Positions 54,710 through 61,906 of a stretch of DNA of 64,000 nt are shown here, in pieces (position 1 is the stretch's first letter; each line of letters opens with the position of its first letter). The stretch lies in NCBI GenBank assembly GCA_002918705.1, contig PQKR01000004.1, positions 310,001-374,000 on the forward strand, written 5' to 3'. The position numbers were made by a program, and so were the translations under genes. The notes beneath the pieces are model-generated. The model saw only the letters and a program-made list of their open reading frames with translations. It was not told the DNA's origin and did not search any database. Source of the stretch: Escherichia sp. ESNIH1. Its GTDB lineage: Bacteria > Pseudomonadota > Gammaproteobacteria > Enterobacterales > Enterobacteriaceae.

Positions 54710-54844
54710 TGTGACTCCTTAAAGTGACCTTGCTGCATTAAAGGCTGCATGGCGGATTAAATCAAGTCGCAACATTAGCGTCATCGCGCCGTAATAAAGC
54801 CTGCCTATAGTCGCCAGCAACCAAGTCCCAAAGAGGATAACAAT

Positions 54845-54937
54845 ATGTTTGCTCCCCTGTCTTTTGTACAGGTGAGTGCGTTCCGTCATTTTCTGGCGAC
54901 GGGACGTTGTCGGCTTCCTGCTGCAGGAGGGCGATGA
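54845..54937 (+). CDS. Small leader ORF coupled to the ABC transporter operon
   Basis: A 30-codon ORF starting MFAPLSFVQVSAFRHFLATG. It has a good ribosome site (AGAGGA, 7 nt before ATG), and its TGA stop overlaps the ATG of the ATPase gene in a TGATG junction. No homologue is recognised. It may be a regulatory leader peptide, a spurious ORF, or the remnant of a longer gene. The only evidence is the ribosome site and the coupling geometry. Confidence 0.4.
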   Translation: MFAPLSFVQVSAFRHFLATGRCRLPAAGGR

Positions 54938-55650
54938 TGCACGCACTCACTCGTATCCGTCTCGAAGGTGTCTCGTACGCCTTTGCCACCCATACCGTTC
55001 TTCATCAGATCGATCTGCATATCGAACCCGGTAGCATTGTGGCTCTGCTCGGGCCGTCCGGCTGCGGGAAAAGTACGCTGCTGCGCCTGCTCGCCGGGCT
55101 GACGCAGCCTGGGGAAGGGGAGATCTGGTTTGGCGATCGCCGTGTGGCTAAGGCTGGCTGGGCGCTGCCGCCCGAAGCGCGCGATATCGGCATGGTCTTT
55201 CAGGACTATGCTCTCTGGCCGCATATGTCCGTGGCGCAAAACGTGGCTTTTCCGCTCAAAATGCGCAACCTACCGCGTAATGAACGCGACGTTCGCGTCG
55301 CCGAGGCGCTGGCGCGGGTAGGGCTGTCTGACTTTGCCGATCGTAAACCCTCCGGACTCTCCGGCGGGCAGCAGCAGAGGGTGGCACTGGCCCGGGCCAT
55401 TGTGGCTCAACCGCGGGTGCTGCTGTTTGATGAACCGCTCTCCAATCTCGACAGCGAGTTGCGTGAGTCGCTGTGCCTGGAGATGTCGCGCATCCTGCGC
55501 CAGTCCGGCACGACGGCGGTCTACGTTACCCACGATCGCCAGGAGGCCGAACTCATTGCCGATCGCATTGTGCATCTCTCAGCGGGTCGCGTTGCCGCGT
55601 CCGATATCGTTACGTCTGATTTAGTTACAACATACAATGGAGTTTCATGA
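54937..55650 (+). CDS. FbpC/PotA-type ABC transporter ATP-binding protein
   Basis: A 237-residue ATPase: Walker A GPSGCGKST (about residues 35-43), Q-loop VFQDYALWPH, signature LSGGQQQRV, Walker B VLLFDEPLSNLDSE. It ends without a TOBE domain, shorter than usual FbpC proteins (about 350). The start at 54937 (MHALTRIRLEG) or 54934 follows AGGAGG. It is the first canonical gene of an ATPase / binding protein / permease operon; the next gene begins in its stop codon (ATGA). Confidence 0.87.
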   Translation: MHALTRIRLEGVSYAFATHTVLHQIDLHIEPGSIVALLGPSGCGKSTLLRLLAGLTQPGEGEIWFGDRRVAKAGWALPPEARDIGMVFQDYALWPHMSVAQNVAFPLKMRNLPRNERDVRVAEALARVGLSDFADRKPSGLSGGQQQRVALARAIVAQPRVLLFDEPLSNLDSELRESLCLEMSRILRQSGTTAVYVTHDRQEAELIADRIVHLSAGRVAASDIVTSDLVTTYNGVS

Positions 55651-56618
55651 TGAAAGCAGTGCCGTCTGTAATAAAAGGAGTTGCATTAGCTATGGCATTA
55701 TCTGCAATAAGCCTCGCCAGCGCGCAGGCGCTAACCGTCTACACCGCAGGGCCGGGATCGCTGGCAAAAGGGCTGGCAGCAGGTTACGAGAAGAAAACCG
55801 GCGTCAAGGTTAATATCTTCCAGGCAACAACAGGGAAGGTGATGGCGCGTCTGGAGGCCGAGCAGGCCAATCCGCAGGCGGATATTCTTATCTCCGCCTC
55901 CTGGGATACGGCGGAAGATCTGCACAACCGTGGCTGGCTGCTGCCATACCAAAGCGGGAACGCTGAAAAGGTGCCGGCTAATCTGAAAACCAACGACTAT
56001 GTTGCCCAGGGCATCTCGGCGCTGGGTATCGTCTGGAACAGTAAGAGCGGAACGCCTGAGCCAAAAGAGTGGCAGGATCTCACCTCTGCGGATTTCAAAG
56101 ATAAGGTCACCACGCCTGACCCTGCGCTCTCCGGCGCATCGCTCGATCTGCTGATCGGTCTGCAAAACGGGATGGGTGACGAGGCGTGGAAGCTGTTTGA
56201 ACAGCTGAAGCAGAACGGCATGGTGGTCAGCGGGCCTAATGCCCAGGCGGTAACACCGGTTATGCAGGGGGCAAAAGCTGCCGTGTTTGGCGCGGTAGAC
56301 TATGTCTCCTACGGCAATATCGCTCAGGGTGAATCCCTGAAAGTGATCTTCCCGACCAGCGGTACGGTGATCGCCCCACGCCCGATGATGATCCTGAAAA
56401 CGACCCAGCACCCTGATGACGCTAAAGCTTTTGTGGATTACGTACTCTCACCTGAAGGGCAGGCGCTTGTAGCCGATGCCTGGCTGATGCCGTCCCGCAC
56501 CGACGTCGCGGCTAAGCGTCCGCTGCTTAATGAGCTAAAAATTCTGCCGACTACCAACGATGGCAACAGCGAGCGCAGCGACGTGCTGAAACGCTTTAAT
56601 ACGCTTTTCGCGCAATAA
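55647..56618 (+). CDS. FbpA/AfuA-type periplasmic binding protein, ligand unknown
   Basis: A 323-residue family 1-like solute-binding protein with a signal peptide (about 1-28, ending ASAQA). The fold text (LTVYTAGPGSLAKGLAAGYEKKTGVKV, read in parts; NPQADILISASWDTAEDL) places it with ferric-ion, phosphonate and sugar-phosphate binders. The adjacent-tyrosine pair used by FbpA to bind iron is not evident: the equivalent stretch reads AVDYVSYGNI. Iron as ligand is therefore doubtful. Start 55647 overlaps the ATPase stop; 55650 has better spacing from GGAG. Confidence 0.82.
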   Translation: MMKAVPSVIKGVALAMALSAISLASAQALTVYTAGPGSLAKGLAAGYEKKTGVKVNIFQATTGKVMARLEAEQANPQADILISASWDTAEDLHNRGWLLPYQSGNAEKVPANLKTNDYVAQGISALGIVWNSKSGTPEPKEWQDLTSADFKDKVTTPDPALSGASLDLLIGLQNGMGDEAWKLFEQLKQNGMVVSGPNAQAVTPVMQGAKAAVFGAVDYVSYGNIAQGESLKVIFPTSGTVIAPRPMMILKTTQHPDDAKAFVDYVLSPEGQALVADAWLMPSRTDVAAKRPLLNELKILPTTNDGNSERSDVLKRFNTLFAQ

Positions 56619-56625
56619 TTATCTC

Positions 56626-56645
56626 GCGGGGGCAACCCCGCTTTC
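56626..56645 (+). terminator. Hairpin between binding-protein and permease genes (attenuator-like)
   Basis: A 6-bp GC stem (GCGGGG with CCCCGC, 4-nt loop) followed by TTT lies in the gap after the binding-protein gene. It could lower permease expression or stabilise the upstream mRNA; the short T-run makes full termination unlikely. Confidence 0.4.
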
Positions 56646-56657
56646 AGGATAGCCGTT

Positions 56658-58313
56658 GTGAAACAGAAATTTATTACGCTCACTACCGTGGCGCTGCTGG
56701 CGATCCTGGTCGCGCTGCCGTTGCTGTTTATCGTCCTGCAGGCCATCTTCCCGCAGTTTAGCGCGGGCTCTTTGAGTGGCGCATTTAGCGGCATCGCGCC
56801 GCAGTTTCTAGACCCGCAGCTACCAGCCATGCTGGGCGGTACGCTGTGGATCGCCGCTGGGGTTGCGCTGTTCAGCGCTCTGATTGGTCTGCCGCTCGGC
56901 GTCATGCGCGGGCTGTTTAATCTTCCGGCTCCGAGGCTGTGGGATCTTATCTTTTTGATCCCGTTTCTCACGCCGCCCTATATTGCCGCGCTCTCCTGGA
57001 TGCTGGTTTTACAGACCAACGGCTACCTGGATCAGCTGACGGGCATCGACCTTAACGATCTGCTTTTTAGCCGCAGCGGCATTGTGCTAGTCATGACCCT
57101 GAATATCTTTCCAGTGGTCTATTTTGCCGTTTCGCGCAGCCTGCTCGCCAGTGGACAAAGGCTGGCACTGGTTGCACGGGTGCACGGCGCCACGGCCTGG
57201 CGGGCGTTCTGGCATATTACGCTGCCGATGGTCGCTCCCGCACTGGCGGCAGGCATGCTGTTAGCCTTTACTCTGGCCATTGAGGAGTACGGCGTCCCGG
57301 CTGCGTTAGGTTCGCGCTCAGGGGTAGTGATGATGACGGTGGGCATAGAGAAGAAGCTTGCCGACTGGCCAATCGATCTGCCCGGCGCGTCTCTGCTCTC
57401 CATGATGCTGATCGTTATTGCCTTAGCGGGGTGGTGGCTACAGCGTCGTCTGGTTGGGGATAAAGAGGTCACCAGCGTAACCGGAAAACCTACTGAGAAC
57501 CAGGGGGCCACGCTCGGCATCGCCGCCGTTCCGGTGGTCATGGTGATGGCACTAACCGGCTTTCTGGCGGTGGGATTACCCGGTTTGTCGATGGCCATCA
57601 CGGGCGTAATGTCTACGCTCTCTGGCGGAGTGGCGTGGAGTAACCTGACGCCTCAGCACTATCAGGCGCTTTTCTCCCAGCAGGGCGATGCGCTGTCGGC
57701 GTTGGGCACCAGCCTGTCGCTGGCGCTGGCCGCGTCGCTCATTACCGGTCTGCTTGGACTGCTTGTCTCGTGGCTGGTTGTCGTCAGACAGATTAATGGC
57801 CGAGGTGTGCTGGACGCGCTGTCGTTATTGCCAGCAGCACTGCCGGGCATTGTCGTTGGTGTCGGTCTTATTCTATTGTGGAACCGCACCTTCTGGCCCG
57901 TTTCGCCCTACAATACCTGGGCGATACTTCTGCTCTCTTACTGCTGCCTGCTGATGCCGTGGCCAGTGCGTTATATCACCAGCGCGCTGCGCCAGCTGGG
58001 CGGCAATCTGGAGCCAGCCGCCCGCGTCCACGGTGCAAGCGCGCTACAGGCGCTGCGCTTTATCGTCATGCCGCTGGTCTTTCCTGCCATGCTGGCCGCG
58101 ATGCTGATGGTGTTTGCTATCGCCTCACGCGAGCTGGTCACCTCGCTGCTGCTCTCACCAGCCGGAACACAAACCGTAGCGGTCTTTATCTGGCGGCAGT
58201 TTGAACAGGGATCGGTCGGGCAGGGGATGGCGATGGCTACCTTAACGCTGCTCACCGGGCTGGTTCTCATGCTTACCGCGTTGGCGATAATGCAGCGTAA
58301 AGCACGAAGCTGA
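56658..58313 (+). CDS. FbpB-type two-domain ABC transporter permease
   Basis: A 551-residue inner-membrane protein with about twelve segments: two fused permease domains, each with an EAA loop (ARVHGATAWRAFWHITLPM in the first half, ARVHGASALQALRFIVMPL in the second). This fused design is characteristic of FbpB-type importers. It starts with GTG at 56658. It completes the ATPase, binding protein and permease set. Downstream is an AT-rich gap and then an AriR-like gene. Confidence 0.88.
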   Translation: MKQKFITLTTVALLAILVALPLLFIVLQAIFPQFSAGSLSGAFSGIAPQFLDPQLPAMLGGTLWIAAGVALFSALIGLPLGVMRGLFNLPAPRLWDLIFLIPFLTPPYIAALSWMLVLQTNGYLDQLTGIDLNDLLFSRSGIVLVMTLNIFPVVYFAVSRSLLASGQRLALVARVHGATAWRAFWHITLPMVAPALAAGMLLAFTLAIEEYGVPAALGSRSGVVMMTVGIEKKLADWPIDLPGASLLSMMLIVIALAGWWLQRRLVGDKEVTSVTGKPTENQGATLGIAAVPVVMVMALTGFLAVGLPGLSMAITGVMSTLSGGVAWSNLTPQHYQALFSQQGDALSALGTSLSLALAASLITGLLGLLVSWLVVVRQINGRGVLDALSLLPAALPGIVVGVGLILLWNRTFWPVSPYNTWAILLLSYCCLLMPWPVRYITSALRQLGGNLEPAARVHGASALQALRFIVMPLVFPAMLAAMLMVFAIASRELVTSLLLSPAGTQTVAVFIWRQFEQGSVGQGMAMATLTLLTGLVLMLTALAIMQRKARS

Positions 58314-58458
58314 TAATAATTTGCGCAGACATGCTCAAATAGTAGACAGTTGAAACGGGGACTATTGCGCGGGTGAAAATTGCTGTCTACGTTTATTCCG
58401 GTAATAATTTTCTCTCGCTATCTGGAGAGACGAATAACTTAAAACTGAAGGCATATTG

Positions 58459-58707
58459 ATGCACAGCGCAACAACCGAAGAACAATTAAACACCTTGTTC
58501 GACCAGGGTATTCAGGCTTTTGAGGCCGAACGTGTTCTCATCAAAGAACTTGCTCAGAATCTCAAAAGTAACCGAATTGAGGTAAATAACAAGAATCTGA
58601 TCCTGGCATTGATCAGACTGCTCGAAACTGAAGATGACGTGGTCAAGCTTGATGTCTACCGCAACGCGCTTGAGCTGATCGTGCAAAAAACACCGGACGA
58701 TCTGTAA
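58459..58707 (+). CDS. AriR/YmgB-like small regulatory protein
   Basis: An 82-residue helical protein resembling E. coli AriR (YmgB): the block NNKNLILALIRLLETEDDVVKLDVYRNALELIV corresponds closely to the AriR core. AriR-type proteins act as connectors affecting the Rcs phosphorelay, biofilm and acid survival. The ATG at 58459 follows GAAGG; the TTG immediately before it is unlikely. It is convergent with a second AriR-like gene, unlike the co-directional E. coli arrangement. Confidence 0.75.
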   Translation: MHSATTEEQLNTLFDQGIQAFEAERVLIKELAQNLKSNRIEVNNKNLILALIRLLETEDDVVKLDVYRNALELIVQKTPDDL

Positions 58708-58756
58708 CGTTATTTGAAACGCCCCGTATCGCTTTGTCAGGATACAGGGCGTTCGC

Positions 58757-58981
58757 TTATAAAGGTTTTACCAAACGAGCTCTGAGATAACGGATACAGG
58801 TTTCGAGTGTGCGCTGTAGCTGCTTCTCTTTTACCATCACTCTACGGGCACGAAGTACCATCATAAGATTGTCCGCATTAACCGGCAGACGTGAATTCAT
58901 TAGCCAGGTTGCCGCCTCACCAATGACCTCTTGAATCTTTTCAAGTCCAACTTGTTCATCTTCGTTCAATTGCACTCTCAA
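58757..58981 (-). CDS. Second AriR/YmgB-like small protein
   Basis: A 74-residue helical protein (MRVQLNEDEQVGLEKIQEVI at its start) with the size and helix pattern of the YmgB/AriR family (VNADNLMMVLRARRVMVKEKQLQRTLETCIRYLR). The identification is weaker than for its neighbours and leans on the surrounding ycgZ- and ymgA-like genes. It is the distal gene of a three-gene leftward cluster, 154 bp from the ymgA-like gene. Confidence 0.55.
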   Translation of the reverse strand: MRVQLNEDEQVGLEKIQEVIGEAATWLMNSRLPVNADNLMMVLRARRVMVKEKQLQRTLETCIRYLRARLVKPL

Positions 58982-59135
58982 TGCTGAAAGGGGTTTGTCT
59001 TCCAGGCGTGTTAGCCAAGATCAAATTCACAGAGAGCATTTAGGGGAACATGCTTAAAGCAAGTCTGATTAGAAGGACGAAAAATAGCAGAAAACCTGTT
59101 AATCATACGGATTAAACAGGTGTCACTGCTTGATG

Positions 59136-59423
59136 CTAGTGTTTGTAGACGGTGGTGGGGTGATTAAAAACAGCGTCACGCTTATGAAGCTTCAAAGAGC
59201 GAGAGGAACGGGTGCCACTGTCGGGAAGCGTTCTGAACTGATGTACCCCGTTGATAGCCGTGCGAAAAGCTTCACGTCTGCCATGATCGCATTCATCATG
59301 GAGACTCTCCTGCAACTGGCCTATAAGGGCATCAAAAGAGACACTGTCGTCAGATTCAAGAAGCGACATGACTGCCTCTCCCATAACTTTATCTACCAGC
59401 CTTTCCTTATCATTTTTGCTCAT
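59136..59423 (-). CDS. ymgA: YmgA-like small regulatory protein
   Basis: A 95-residue protein whose first half (MSKNDKERLVDKVMGEAVMS, then DALIGQLQESL) parallels E. coli YmgA in pattern and position. YmgA is a connector reported to act through the Rcs phosphorelay on biofilm matrix genes. It lies between ycgZ-like and AriR-like genes, the same order as E. coli ycgZ-ymgA-ariR. The C-terminal half is basic and poorly conserved. Confidence 0.6.
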   Translation of the reverse strand: MSKNDKERLVDKVMGEAVMSLLESDDSVSFDALIGQLQESLHDECDHGRREAFRTAINGVHQFRTLPDSGTRSSRSLKLHKRDAVFNHPTTVYKH

Positions 59424-59522
59424 TGAGCCTCTCAGTAATTATATGGCGCTGGACTGCATATCAAACTAGCAGTATGCCCGCTTATGCTTGAGATTGACAG
59501 GTATATTATACATGCATGAATG

Positions 59523-59777
59523 TTATGAGCGATTGTTTCGTAAAATTAAACGCATCAAGTCGCTAAGATGAGCCGCAACGATCGGATCGGTTTCAGATTC
59601 GATTCGGGAAACCAGTTTTAAACAGATAGTGCGCCTGCTGATAATTTGACCAGCACGTAACAGAGCTATGACGATATCTCCCAGCATCTCCTCACGTGAG
59701 GGAACGCTCTGCATTACTGCACGCACATCAGCACTTACATTGTAATCATGTGCATGTTTTACATCTTTATCACACAT
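59523..59777 (-). CDS. ycgZ: YcgZ-like small regulatory protein
   Basis: An 84-residue protein matching the pattern of E. coli YcgZ (EEMLGDIVIALLRAGQIISRRTICLKLVSRIE corresponds to its core helices). In E. coli ycgZ leads the BluR-repressed, blue-light and cold responsive ycgZ-ymgA-ariR-ymgC operon that alters biofilm functions through Rcs. Here it leads the leftward cluster. The light-signalling genes bluF and bluR are not in the window. Confidence 0.68.
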   Translation of the reverse strand: MCDKDVKHAHDYNVSADVRAVMQSVPSREEMLGDIVIALLRAGQIISRRTICLKLVSRIESETDPIVAAHLSDLMRLILRNNRS

Positions 59778-60118
59778 ATCTGCGTTTCCGGTCCGAGTCG
59801 ATCTTGTGCTTGCAGAGGAGGAGTGGGGTTAGCCGCCTCAGCCATTTTATTTTGATGCCTAATAATATCGGGAAGAAACGGCAAATGAAAAGAAAAGTGA
59901 TATTTTTTTACCTCGCCTCTGCAAGGATTTAAGGGTAAGCCCTTTATTTAAATACGATATATCCTATTAAACATTGTACATAAACCTTCCTTAAGTAGAA
60001 CTGCATATCACTCTCTGCATCATAGACTATGATTTTATGTACATGCGGTCAGGAGAGGTAACTAGCCGAACACCGTTTTACACCCTTTCATCACGTCTGC
60101 GTTTATTGAGGTATCTGC
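59778..60118. other. 341 bp divergent region between ycgZ-like gene and treZ
   Basis: No gene is recognised; a 15-codon ATG ORF at 59885 has no support. The AT-rich middle carries two copies of TGTACATAAA in opposite orientation, centred near 59980 and 60038, possibly regulator sites. Promoters for both flanking transcripts must lie here. Confidence 0.55.
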
Positions 60119-61906
60119 ATGGAGTCCAGATCTTTTCTTAAAAGCTGGGGGGCCGAGTTCGTGGCCGCTGACACAGTGCGTTTTCGTGTTTGGGCAAGCG
60201 GTCAGGAGAGCGTCACGCTCAGGCTCTCAGGCAAGGAATTTAAGATGAACCCGGCCGGAGATGGCTGGTTCGAATTTTCTACAACCGATATCGCGCCAGA
60301 CGCGGAATATAACTATGTTCTGGCCGACGGTACCGTCGTGCCGGATCCTGCGTCCCGCGGACAAAAGGCCGATGTAAACGGTCCATCGCTGGTTGTAAAC
60401 CCGGATAGCTATCGGTGGCAAAATACCCAGTGGCGTGGGCGCCCTTGGGAAGAGACCGTTTTTTATGAGCTACATGTCGGAACCTTTACCCCAGAGGGGA
60501 CGTTTAGGGCCGCAATTGAAAAACTGCCTTATCTGGCAGACATGGGTATCACCGCTATAGAGATCCTGCCCGTGTCACAGTTTGGCGGCAATCGGGGTTG
60601 GGGCTACGATGGCGTGCTGCTCTATGCGCCGCACTCTGCCTATGGTACGCCGGATGACGTTAAAGCCTTCGTTGATGCCGCTCACGGCTACGGCATATCG
60701 GTTGTGCTCGATATTGTGCTGAATCATTTCGGCCCGGAGGGTAACTATCTGCCGCTACTGTCGCCAGATTTCTTCCACAAAGAACGAATGACCCCCTGGG
60801 GACCCGGTATTGCCTATGACGTTGACGCCGTGCGCCGTTATATTGCCGAAGCGCCGCTCTACTGGCTGAAAGAGTTCAACCTGGACGGTCTGCGCTTCGA
60901 TGCGATCGATCAGATCGAAGATAGCGCTGAGAAGCACGTTCTGATTGAGATTGCCGAGCGCATTCGCGCTGAGATTACCGACCGGCCTGCCCACCTCACC
61001 ACCGAAGATTGCCGGAATGTCATCTTCCTCCATCCGCGAGATGAAAACGGTTCAGCGCCGCTGTTCAGCGGCGAATGGAATGACGACTTCCACAACGCCG
61101 TACACGTTTTTGCTACCGGCGAAACGCATGCCTACTATCAGGACTTTGCTGACGCGCCGGAAAAACACGTAGCGCGAGCGCTGGCTGAAGGGTTTGCCTA
61201 TCAGGGAGAGGTATCACCTCAGTCTGGCGAAGCACGTGGTGTGAACAGCACCGCGCAGCCGCCGGTGGCTTTCGTCGACTTCATCCAGAACCATGACCAG
61301 ACGGGCAACCGTGCCCAGGGTGAGCGATTGGTTACCCTGGCGGGCGTCGAGCGCACTAAGGTGCTGCTGGCTGCGCTGCTTCTCTCCCCGCATATCCCGC
61401 TGCTGTTTATGGGAGAGGAGTACGGTGAGAGTAATCCTTTCCTGTTCTTTACCGATTTTCATGGCGATCTCGCCAAAGCCGTGCGCGAAGGGCGGGCCAA
61501 AGAGTTTGAAGGTCACGATGGCTACGAAGGCGACAGCGTGCCCGATCCCAACGCTGAGAGCACCTTTATGCAGTCAAAGCTGGACTGGAAAAAGCTGGAA
61601 GGAGACGAAGGGCGCGCCTGGCAGGCGCTAACCCGGGCACTGCTGCGGCTGCGCCAGCAGCATATCGTGCCGCTTTTGGCTACAGCCGGAGGTCATTCAG
61701 GGCGAGTAGTCAACACGGCTGAAGGTTTCCTTGCTGTGACCTGGACCTTCCCGCAAGGCACACTCTCGCTGGCGCTAAATATTGGTGAGCGTAATCAGAC
61801 CCTGCCGGATCTACCCGGCGAAACCGTTTTTGCCTGGCCGAATGCGGCAGATGAACTGCCGCAGAACTCAATTGTTGTTCGCCTTGCATCAGGAGAAGCA
61901 AAGTGA
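60119..61906 (+). CDS. treZ: Malto-oligosyltrehalose trehalohydrolase
   Basis: A 595-residue GH13 enzyme that releases trehalose from maltooligosyl-trehalose. An N-terminal carbohydrate-binding-like domain (about 1-100) precedes the barrel. Catalytic motifs: nucleophile Asp in DGLRFDAIDQI (about residue 261), acid/base Glu in HLTTEDCRN, transition-state Asp in FIQNHDQTGNR. It overlaps treY by 4 nt, so the two trehalose-forming enzymes are translationally coupled. Starch or glycogen-derived maltodextrins are the expected substrates. Confidence 0.92.
   Translation: MESRSFLKSWGAEFVAADTVRFRVWASGQESVTLRLSGKEFKMNPAGDGWFEFSTTDIAPDAEYNYVLADGTVVPDPASRGQKADVNGPSLVVNPDSYRWQNTQWRGRPWEETVFYELHVGTFTPEGTFRAAIEKLPYLADMGITAIEILPVSQFGGNRGWGYDGVLLYAPHSAYGTPDDVKAFVDAAHGYGISVVLDIVLNHFGPEGNYLPLLSPDFFHKERMTPWGPGIAYDVDAVRRYIAEAPLYWLKEFNLDGLRFDAIDQIEDSAEKHVLIEIAERIRAEITDRPAHLTTEDCRNVIFLHPRDENGSAPLFSGEWNDDFHNAVHVFATGETHAYYQDFADAPEKHVARALAEGFAYQGEVSPQSGEARGVNSTAQPPVAFVDFIQNHDQTGNRAQGERLVTLAGVERTKVLLAALLLSPHIPLLFMGEEYGESNPFLFFTDFHGDLAKAVREGRAKEFEGHDGYEGDSVPDPNAESTFMQSKLDWKKLEGDEGRAWQALTRALLRLRQQHIVPLLATAGGHSGRVVNTAEGFLAVTWTFPQGTLSLALNIGERNQTLPDLPGETVFAWPNAADELPQNSIVVRLASGEAK

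Noticed and set aside
55647-56618. Confident naming of the binding protein as ferric-binding FbpA
   Set aside because: The operon layout fits, but the paired tyrosine ligands are not evident, so the ligand is left open.
59696-59932. 78-codon plus-strand ORF across the ycgZ-like start
   Set aside because: Antisense to the ycgZ-like gene and low-complexity in His/Leu; no ribosome site.
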